From positions 744,001-808,000 of the forward strand of contig NZ_VKKZ01000019.1 in NCBI RefSeq assembly GCF_008271745.1: a DNA stretch of 64,000 bases. Direction: 5' to 3'. Positions 58,235-64,000 of the stretch are shown in pieces. This stretch comes from Rufibacter glacialis (lineage in GTDB: Bacteria > Bacteroidota > Bacteroidia > Cytophagales > Hymenobacteraceae). The position numbers and the translations under genes are program-made. The notes under the pieces are model-generated. The model worked only from the letters and a program-made list of their open reading frames with translations, had not been told where the DNA came from and made no database searches. The stretch's first letter is position 1. The number at the start of each line of letters is the position of its first letter.

Positions 58235-59919
58235 GCCGGTTGGATTGGGGGGTGCTGATAAGCACCATTGCGTTTATTGTCTTGTATGGGGTCTGGAAGA
58301 CCCGCAAGGCCCAGCATATGTCAGGGTACCTGCGGGCCGATAACACGGAGCGCTGGTGGATGATGGGCCTGTCTATCATGGCTACCCAGGCCAGTGCCAT
58401 CACGTTCCTTTCTACTCCGGGCCAGGCCTTCGCCGACGGCATGCGGTTCATCCAATTCTACTTCGGGTTGCCTTTGGCCATGGTAGTGCTGTCTATCACG
58501 GCCATTCCCATCTACTACCGGCTCAAGGTCTTTACGGCCTATGAGTACCTGGAAAGCCGCTTCGATTTGAAGACCCGCTCGCTGGCCGCTTTTTTGTTTC
58601 TGGTGCAGCGGGGCCTTTCCACGGGCATCACCATCTACGCCCCGGCCATTATCCTGTCGGCTATTCTGGGTTGGAACCTTACGGGCACCATTCTCTTTAT
58701 TGGGGTGGTGGTCACGTTTTACACGGTGGTAGGCGGCACCAAGGCGGTGAGCCAGACGCAACGTCTGCAGATGGCGGTCATGCTGGGCGGTATGCTGGTG
58801 GCCGCCATTGTGGTGGTGCGGTTGCTGCCCCCGGAGGTAGGCTTTTCAGAAGCCATGGCGGTGGCGGGTTCCTCTGGTAAGCTGAACCTGGTAGACCTGA
58901 GCTTTAACCCCAATGATCGGTACAACCTATGGTCTGGGCTCATTGGCGGGTTCTTCCTTTCCCTTTCGTACTTCGGCACTGACCAGTCACAAGTGGGACG
59001 CTACCTGGGCGGTGAGACCATTGCCCAAAGCCGGTTGGGGCTGCTCATGAACGGTTTGGTGAAGGTGCCCATGCAATTCCTGATTTTGCTGGTGGGCGTG
59101 CTGGTGTTCGTGTTCTACCAATTCTACCAACCGCCCCTGTACTTCAACCAGCAGCACACGCAGAACGTGCTGGCTTCCACGGCGGCCCCGGCCTGGCGCT
59201 CTCTGGAAGAACAGGATAAACAGGTTTTCCAGGCGAAAAAAGAGGCGACGTTGGCCCTGGTGCAAGCCCACCGGGAGAAGGATGCTGGCGCGGAGGAGCA
59301 GGCAGCCCAGCGAATGGAACAGGCGGAGAATAGTCGCAAAGAACTTCGCACCCAGGCCCAGGAACTGGTAAAAGCCCACAACCAAGGCACTGACATGAAG
59401 GATACCGATTATGTGTTTCTCACCTTTGTGACCCAGCAATTGCCCAAAGGCTTGGTGGGCTTGCTGCTGGCGGTGGTGCTTTGTGCGGCCATGGGCAGTA
59501 CCGCCTCGGCGTTTAATTCCCTGGCTTCTACTACGGTGGTGGATGTCTACAAACGCTCGCTTAAACCCAACGCCTCAGATGACCATTATGTCAAGGCCTC
59601 GCGCTGGTTTACCATTGGGTGGGGCGCCGTGTCTATTTTCTTCGCGCTTTTCGCCTCTCAGCTGGAAAACCTGATTCAGGCGGTCAACATTTTGGGTTCT
59701 CTGTTTTACGGCACCATTCTGGGGGTATTCATTGCCGCCTTCTACTTCAAGCGCTTGCAGGGCCATGCCGTGTTTTGGGCGGCCGTGGTGACCCAATTGC
59801 TCATTTTCCTGTTGTACTACCAAACAGAGATCGCGTACCTCTGGTACAACCTGATTGGCGTTGCGCTGGTAGTAAGCATAGGGTTTCTTTTGCAGCCTTT
59901 GGCTAGAAAGCAGGCCTGA
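58231..59919 (+). CDS. Sodium:solute symporter (SSS family)
   Basis: A 562-aa inner-membrane sodium-coupled transporter. Thirteen or so hydrophobic segments are visible. The family motifs are MATQASAITFLSTPGQAFADG (about 50-70) and VGGTKAV (about 168-174), then DQSQVGRYL (about 250). A hydrophilic, mostly helical insertion of about 80 residues (about 310-395, between membrane segments; KQVFQAKKEATLALVQ and EQAAQRMEQAENSRKEL) is uncommon in the family and may form a cytoplasmic or periplasmic coiled coil. The later TTVVDVYKRSLKP is a typical cytosolic loop. It overlaps the 41-aa microprotein by 4 nt. The substrate is unknown. Confidence 0.9.
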   Translation: MSRLDWGVLISTIAFIVLYGVWKTRKAQHMSGYLRADNTERWWMMGLSIMATQASAITFLSTPGQAFADGMRFIQFYFGLPLAMVVLSITAIPIYYRLKVFTAYEYLESRFDLKTRSLAAFLFLVQRGLSTGITIYAPAIILSAILGWNLTGTILFIGVVVTFYTVVGGTKAVSQTQRLQMAVMLGGMLVAAIVVVRLLPPEVGFSEAMAVAGSSGKLNLVDLSFNPNDRYNLWSGLIGGFFLSLSYFGTDQSQVGRYLGGETIAQSRLGLLMNGLVKVPMQFLILLVGVLVFVFYQFYQPPLYFNQQHTQNVLASTAAPAWRSLEEQDKQVFQAKKEATLALVQAHREKDAGAEEQAAQRMEQAENSRKELRTQAQELVKAHNQGTDMKDTDYVFLTFVTQQLPKGLVGLLLAVVLCAAMGSTASAFNSLASTTVVDVYKRSLKPNASDDHYVKASRWFTIGWGAVSIFFALFASQLENLIQAVNILGSLFYGTILGVFIAAFYFKRLQGHAVFWAAVVTQLLIFLLYYQTEIAYLWYNLIGVALVVSIGFLLQPLARKQA

Positions 59920-59943
59920 TTTCATTTCTTTAGTACCTCTGCC

Positions 59944-60528
59944 ATGAACGAGACCTTTACTGCGCTCCAGCGCATCATAGAAAACCGCAGGACCACCAAG
60001 CCCCCGAAGATGAATGGGCAACTCATACCAGATGACCAGGTGTGGGAGATTCTAGCTTTGGCAGACTGGGCACCTACCCATGGCTACACCGAGCCCTGGC
60101 GGTTTGTGGTCTATGCCGGCGAGAAGGTGACGGATTTCTGCCGGGCCCACGCGGCGCTGTATAAGCACCACACCACCCCAGATAAGTTCCTGGAGGTGAA
60201 GTATGAGAAACTGCTGCACATGGGCGACCAGGCCTCGCACGTGCTGGTGGCCTACATGCAACGCGGTGATTTGCCCAAGATCCCGGCTCTGGAAGAAGTG
60301 GCTGCCGCGTCTTGCGCTATTCAAAACCTGCTGCTGGGGGCTACTGCTTTAGGTATAGCGTCTTATTGGGGTTCTGGCGGAATGGCCTACCACCCGGCCA
60401 TGAAAGAAATGCTGGAGTTGCGGGAAGAAGATACCGTTCTAGGCGTGCTGTACCTGGGGTACGCCGATGGGGCCGGGGCCGAAGGAAAGCGAACGGTTTC
60501 TTTAGAGGAGAAAGTACGCTGGATGTAA
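59944..60528 (+). CDS. Nitroreductase family protein
   Basis: A 194-aa flavin-dependent NAD(P)H oxidoreductase, cytosolic, of the FMN-binding nitroreductase family. The FMN-phosphate segment RRTTKPP is near residues 16-22. WAPTHGYTEPWRF (about 40-53) and the GIASYWGSGG segment (about 138-147), which binds the isoalloxazine, are typical of the YdjA-like group. It is 24 nt downstream of the symporter and probably in the same operon. The substrate is unknown. Confidence 0.9.
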   Translation: MNETFTALQRIIENRRTTKPPKMNGQLIPDDQVWEILALADWAPTHGYTEPWRFVVYAGEKVTDFCRAHAALYKHHTTPDKFLEVKYEKLLHMGDQASHVLVAYMQRGDLPKIPALEEVAAASCAIQNLLLGATALGIASYWGSGGMAYHPAMKEMLELREEDTVLGVLYLGYADGAGAEGKRTVSLEEKVRWM

Positions 60529-60540
60529 CCAATAGAGAAG

Positions 60541-60605
60541 AAAATGCCCCTAAAAGAGAAGCCCACCGGTATGGTACCGGTGGGCTTCTCTTTTAGGGGC
60601 ATTTT
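60541..60605. terminator. 31-bp perfect hairpin between convergent genes
   Basis: A perfect 31-bp inverted repeat (60541-60571 with 60575-60605) with a TGG loop, starting 12 nt after the nitroreductase stop and ending 22 nt before the convergent DUF2911 gene. AAAA and TTTT ends make it a plausible bidirectional terminator. It is the longest perfect stem in the window. Confidence 0.88.
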
Positions 60606-60626
60606 AAGAAAAACAGCCAGAAAGCG

Positions 60627-61502
60627 TTATTTCTTGTTTTTGATTTCCGCCAGGAGTTTCTCGTTCAAGGCCACGTAATCAGCGTTGCTTTCTTTTTTAG
60701 CTAGTTCGATAGACTTCTGGGCCGTAGCGGTAGCGCCTTTGTAGTCGTTCAGCTTGGCTTGGATCTTGGCTTGCTGGTGCAGGGTCCAGAACTTAGGGTC
60801 CTTGTCGTTGGCTTGTTTCATCCAGGTCAGGGCTTGTTTCAGGTCTTTGTTGTTGTCCGCGTAGTAAGAAGCGGCCGCCGCGTACAAAGCCGGGGTCACG
60901 TTGGTGCCGTTGATCACTTTCTCCTGGATCTGGCTCATCACTTTGGTGTCTACATCGGTGGTGATTTTAACCGGTACCAGGGTGTTCTCCCACATGATCT
61001 GCAGGGTGCCGCCGTTATTGGTAAGGTTGGCAAATCCAATGGTGAAAGTTTCCACTTTATCGGCCAGTTTCTTAGGAGTCACTTTGAAACGCACCTGGTC
61101 TTCTTCCTGCTTGTAGTCCTTGCCACCGTCTCCCCAGTGCTTGGTGTTCTTATGGATGACAATGGTCCACTCTTTCTCACCGGGCACGGTGTACAGGGCA
61201 TATTGACCGGCGGGTACTTTGTTGCCTTCCAGCATCACCTCGTCAGAGAAGGTGATTTTGGTAGAACCGTTGGCCCCGGTGCGCCACAATCTGCCATAAG
61301 GCGCCAGATCTCCGAAAATCTTCCGGCCTTTCATGCTGGGGCGAGAATATTCCACGGTCACATCTGTCATACCCACGGTTTGCTTCACCGTGGAAGCAGG
61401 GCTGGCGGCCGGCATCTTGATTTGAGCAGAGGCTTGGTTGCCCAGGAAGAACATAGCAATGGCCAGGGACCAGGCTAAGTTCAGGGTTAAGGTCTTTTTC
61501 AT
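60627..61502 (-). CDS. DUF2911 domain-containing protein with TPR-like C-terminus
   Basis: A 291-aa exported protein with a signal peptide (AIAMFFLGNQASA, cleavage near 26). The DUF2911 domain spans about 28-175, with VTVEYSRPSMKGRKIFG, LWRTGANGSTKITFS, AGQYALYTVPGEKEWTIVIH-type segments (split here at GQYALYTVPG) and ITFSDEV. The C-terminus (about 190-285) has helical repeats (LKQALTWMKQANDKDPKFW, YKGATATAQKSIELAK) of TPR-like look. DUF2911 proteins are common in Bacteroidota and have no firm function. It lies convergent with the nitroreductase gene and faces the SusC gene. Confidence 0.9.
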   Translation of the reverse strand: MKKTLTLNLAWSLAIAMFFLGNQASAQIKMPAASPASTVKQTVGMTDVTVEYSRPSMKGRKIFGDLAPYGRLWRTGANGSTKITFSDEVMLEGNKVPAGQYALYTVPGEKEWTIVIHKNTKHWGDGGKDYKQEEDQVRFKVTPKKLADKVETFTIGFANLTNNGGTLQIMWENTLVPVKITTDVDTKVMSQIQEKVINGTNVTPALYAAAASYYADNNKDLKQALTWMKQANDKDPKFWTLHQQAKIQAKLNDYKGATATAQKSIELAKKESNADYVALNEKLLAEIKNKK

Positions 61503-61995
61503 GTCTTTTATGGTTTTTAACGCAAAAATGGTGCTGTAATATTAAAGAAAAGCAGGGAGGAAGCCTAAACCAAGGAGTTACCTCTTTCTTGTTGATAAAA
61601 TTTAACTTTATTCTGAATAGAGCAATATTATGTTATAAAAACATAAACTTATGCAGTTGAGTTATGAACATTTGTTAAGAAAAAATTGAATCTATTGTTC
61701 CGTAAGTTTAAAAATATCGTAGGTATGTTCTGATAATTCAAGGGCAGAGTTAAACTTTCCACCATCATGTTGCTCCACGATCTTCCACTTTAGCAGAAAA
61801 TAAAATTTTAACATAAATATTGCTTTGAGTTAATATTCTTGCTGTCAAATAGTTAAATTAGATAAGGCTACTCCTTTACCTATATTTTCTATGGAAGCAA
61901 GCGACTCGTAGAAGAAGACCTATTGGAATTACAGTTGGGAAATATAACTTATGTGAGAATTGCCTTACCATTTACTAATTAACAAACTACACCAA
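61503..61995. other. AT-rich divergent region upstream of the SusC-family gene
   Basis: A long A/T-rich gap of about 490 nt between the DUF2911 gene and the SusC gene. No credible gene or RNA gene is seen. No exact TAnnTTTG is present; the closest on the plus strand (TATATTTTC near 61,881) is degenerate. It probably holds both promoters and a long 5' leader for the receptor gene. Confidence 0.45.
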
Positions 61996-64000
61996 ATGAA
62001 AAAACATTTACTCTTGTTCATGTTTTTGCTCACTGTGTTAAGTTTTAATGCAATGGCACAAAACAGAACCATCTCCGGGAGAGTGACCTCTGCGGCCGAT
62101 GGATCAGCACTTCCGGGCGTGAGTGTGGTTGTGAAAGGCACAACCATAGGCGCCAGTACAGATGTAGAAGGGCGCTACTCTATTAGTGTGACGGGTTCCC
62201 CAACGTTGGTATTTACCTTTATTGGGTTTACGCCCCGTGAATTGGCCGTAGGAACCAACACCACGGTAGATGTGCGCCTGGCGCCCGACACCGAGTCTAT
62301 TGAAGAAGTAGTGGTGGTAGGGTACGGTACCCAGGAGCGCCGGGAACTGACCGGGGCCACCGCCCAGGTGACCGCCGCCGCCATTGAAGACTTGCCCGTG
62401 GTGGGCGTTGACCAGGCCTTGCAGGGCCGGGCGGCCGGGGTGCAGATCTCGCAGAACTCTGGTACGCCAGGGGGTGGGGTGACTGTTCGGGTACGTGGGT
62501 CCAGTTCTATCTCCGCCAGTAACCAGCCGCTGTACGTGGTAGATGGGGTGCCTTTGACCACCGGAGACTATTCCCAAGTCAGCTACGGCGGGCAGGGTGT
62601 GAACGCATTGTCAGATTTGAACCCAGCCGACATTGAATCTATTGACATCCTGAAAGATGCCTCTGCCGCCGCCATCTACGGATCCCGCGCGGCCAACGGG
62701 GTAATTCTGATCACCACTAAGAGAGGAAAGGCCAACAAGACCAGCATTAACCTGAATGCTTATTACGGGGTGCAGAACATGTGGAAGAAACCCGGGTTCC
62801 TGAATGCCGCGGAGTACCAGGAGATCATGCTGGATGCCTATAAAAATGACGAATACCTGGCGCCAGACGCCACCTTTGAAGATTGGTTAGACTTTTATTA
62901 CGGCGGAGTGGACTTTGACCTGGCAGACACCGACTGGATCAATGAGGTGAGACGGGAAAATGCCCCGGTAAGCAGTTATGAGCTTTCCGTGAGTGGGGGA
63001 GACCTTAAAACCAGGTATTACCTCTCTGGGAATTATTTTAACCAGCAGGGCATCATCAATGGCAGTGACTACCAGCGTTACTCCGGCCGCTTGAACCTGG
63101 ACCATAACTTCAACGAGAAGCTTTCTTTCAGTGCCGGTATCCAACTAAGCCGGGCAGACAACAACCGGATTGTCAGTGACAACACCGTAGTGGGCCCGTT
63201 CGCCAACTCGTTGGCGGCCTCTCCCATTTGGCCCGTATATTATGAAGACGGATCCTATACCCAGCCTAACTACTACTATACCAACCCGGTGGCTGAAGGC
63301 ATTGAGAACGATGGGTTAAGCACCAACCTAAGGGCGCTGGGGAACATCACCGCCATGTACAAGATTCTGCCCAAGTTGAACCTGAACCTGAGAGCCGGGG
63401 CAGACGTGCTTAACCTGGCTGAGCGCACCTATACCGCCACCAATTACCCCGGCAGTGCCGCGCAGTCATCTGAGGGCTCTGCTACCAGAACGTCCACCAC
63501 TGTTACCAAAAGGCTGCTGGAAGCCACGATGGACTATAGATTTGACTTCGGGACCAACAGTAATCTGAATGTGCTGGTGGGTGGTTCTACTGAAAAGAAC
63601 AGCCGTGATGTCACCTCTGTAACTGGCGAAGGTTTTGCTGGAGAACGGTTCCGTTTTGCCACCAGCGCTTCCCGCATTAACAACGGTACCAACCTGTTGG
63701 TGCCGGCGTCTCTGGTTTCTGTCTTCGGTAGGGCTAACCTCAATTTGTTTGACCGCTATCTGGTAGGGTTGAATTTCCGGACCGATGGTTCCAGCCGGTT
63801 TGGGGAAAACCATAAGTATGGTTTCTTCCCTTCTGTTTCTGCCGGATGGCACCTTCTGGAAGAGCCTTTCATGCCAGAGTTAGGCGTATTGAGTCAGCTG
63901 AAATTGCGCGGTAGCTACGGCATAACCGGTAACCAGGAAATTGGGGACTTCTCTTACCTTAATTTCGTGACGGCCTCGCCGTATGCAGACAGCCCTGGTC
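61996..64000 (+). CDS. SusC/RagA TonB-linked outer-membrane receptor (3' partial)
   Basis: The first 668 codons of a TonB-dependent transporter that imports glycans, peptides or other large nutrients. The signal peptide (MKKHLLLFMFLLTVLSFNAMA) is followed by a carboxypeptidase-regulatory-like domain (about 24-105; ISGRVTSAADGSALPGVSV). A TonB-box-like EEVVVVGYGTQ (about 108) follows, then the plug domain (LPVVGVDQALQGRAAGVQI, VRVRGSSSISASNQPLYVVDGVP, LKDASAAAIYGSRAANGVI). Then the barrel begins. The frame is open to the window end, where several hundred more residues are missing. A SusD partner and degradative enzymes would be expected downstream. Confidence 0.95.
   Translation, partial: MKKHLLLFMFLLTVLSFNAMAQNRTISGRVTSAADGSALPGVSVVVKGTTIGASTDVEGRYSISVTGSPTLVFTFIGFTPRELAVGTNTTVDVRLAPDTESIEEVVVVGYGTQERRELTGATAQVTAAAIEDLPVVGVDQALQGRAAGVQISQNSGTPGGGVTVRVRGSSSISASNQPLYVVDGVPLTTGDYSQVSYGGQGVNALSDLNPADIESIDILKDASAAAIYGSRAANGVILITTKRGKANKTSINLNAYYGVQNMWKKPGFLNAAEYQEIMLDAYKNDEYLAPDATFEDWLDFYYGGVDFDLADTDWINEVRRENAPVSSYELSVSGGDLKTRYYLSGNYFNQQGIINGSDYQRYSGRLNLDHNFNEKLSFSAGIQLSRADNNRIVSDNTVVGPFANSLAASPIWPVYYEDGSYTQPNYYYTNPVAEGIENDGLSTNLRALGNITAMYKILPKLNLNLRAGADVLNLAERTYTATNYPGSAAQSSEGSATRTSTTVTKRLLEATMDYRFDFGTNSNLNVLVGGSTEKNSRDVTSVTGEGFAGERFRFATSASRINNGTNLLVPASLVSVFGRANLNLFDRYLVGLNFRTDGSSRFGENHKYGFFPSVSAGWHLLEEPFMPELGVLSQLKLRGSYGITGNQEIGDFSYLNFVTASPYADSPG

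Noticed and set aside
1..64000. tRNA, rRNA, tmRNA, RNase P RNA or SRP RNA genes
   Set aside because: I looked for cloverleaf-like and conserved RNA blocks in every gap and saw none. A covariance-model scan (tRNAscan-SE, Infernal) would be decisive.
1..64000. CRISPR array or insertion sequence
   Set aside because: No regularly spaced direct repeats and no transposase, integrase or cas-like frame was found.

Overview
The window looks like chromosomal DNA from a Bacteroidota bacterium of the Cytophagales, most likely family Hymenobacteraceae (Rufibacter/Pontibacter/Hymenobacter type). The family placement is inference. It rests on a SusC/RagA TonB-linked receptor, many lipoproteins with short lipoboxes, PorT-like and OmpA-lipoprotein envelope proteins, weak or absent Shine-Dalgarno sequences, several TAnnTTTG -7 promoter elements and a moderately GC-rich coding style. 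I see no rRNA, tRNA, CRISPR array, phage module or intact insertion sequence.

Layout. 1-5101: a sugar-acid/acetyl-sugar catabolic block (sialate O-acetylesterase family protein cut by the window edge, AGE-family epimerase, SDR D-mannonate oxidoreductase interrupted by an in-frame amber codon, mannonate dehydratase UxuA). 5467-11607: a very large hybrid sensor kinase with about ten PAS domains, a receiver and an HPt domain. 12277-19907: an orphan TcmP-like protein, a fused FAD/Fe-S D-lactate-dehydrogenase-type oxidoreductase, and a lower-GC two-gene cassette (131-aa unknown plus DUF4132 protein). 20074-22363: chromate module in which a ChrB-like domain is fused to an AraC-type DNA-binding domain, followed by ChrA. 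22669-24932: TetR regulator, thioesterase, NudC. 25021-30579: a tripartite RND efflux operon on the minus strand.

31050-38664: an alkyltransferase-like protein lacking the acceptor cysteine, an unknown 347-aa protein, a BrkB/YihY membrane protein, an M13 peptidase lipoprotein, a small SpoIIAA-like protein, a cyclophilin lipoprotein and a subtilisin-like protease. 38794-41689: sulfurtransferase and exonuclease VII (xseB, xseA). 42206-50098: MOSC protein, two more small SpoIIAA-like proteins, an M23 peptidase with SH3 repeats, a coiled-coil lipoprotein, a deoxynucleoside kinase, a zinc phospholipase C/S1-P1-like protein, a GNAT and a beta-barrel protein. 50774-61502: amino-acid permease, CDGSH protein, OmpA lipoprotein, a second coiled-coil paralogue, PIG-L deacetylase, a 41-aa membrane microprotein overlapping a sodium:solute symporter, a nitroreductase and a DUF2911 protein. 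61996-end: SusC-family receptor running off the window.

Most genes are separated by long GC-rich hairpins, several with perfect stems of 25-31 bp. Many gaps also carry variants of a CCTGTTTT...AAAACAGG inverted repeat. The window is largely ordinary core genome. The parts most worth a second look are the amber-interrupted mannonate oxidoreductase, the 131-aa/DUF4132 cassette, the ChrB-AraC fusion, the microprotein/symporter pair, the three dispersed SpoIIAA-like paralogues and two candidate non-coding RNAs.
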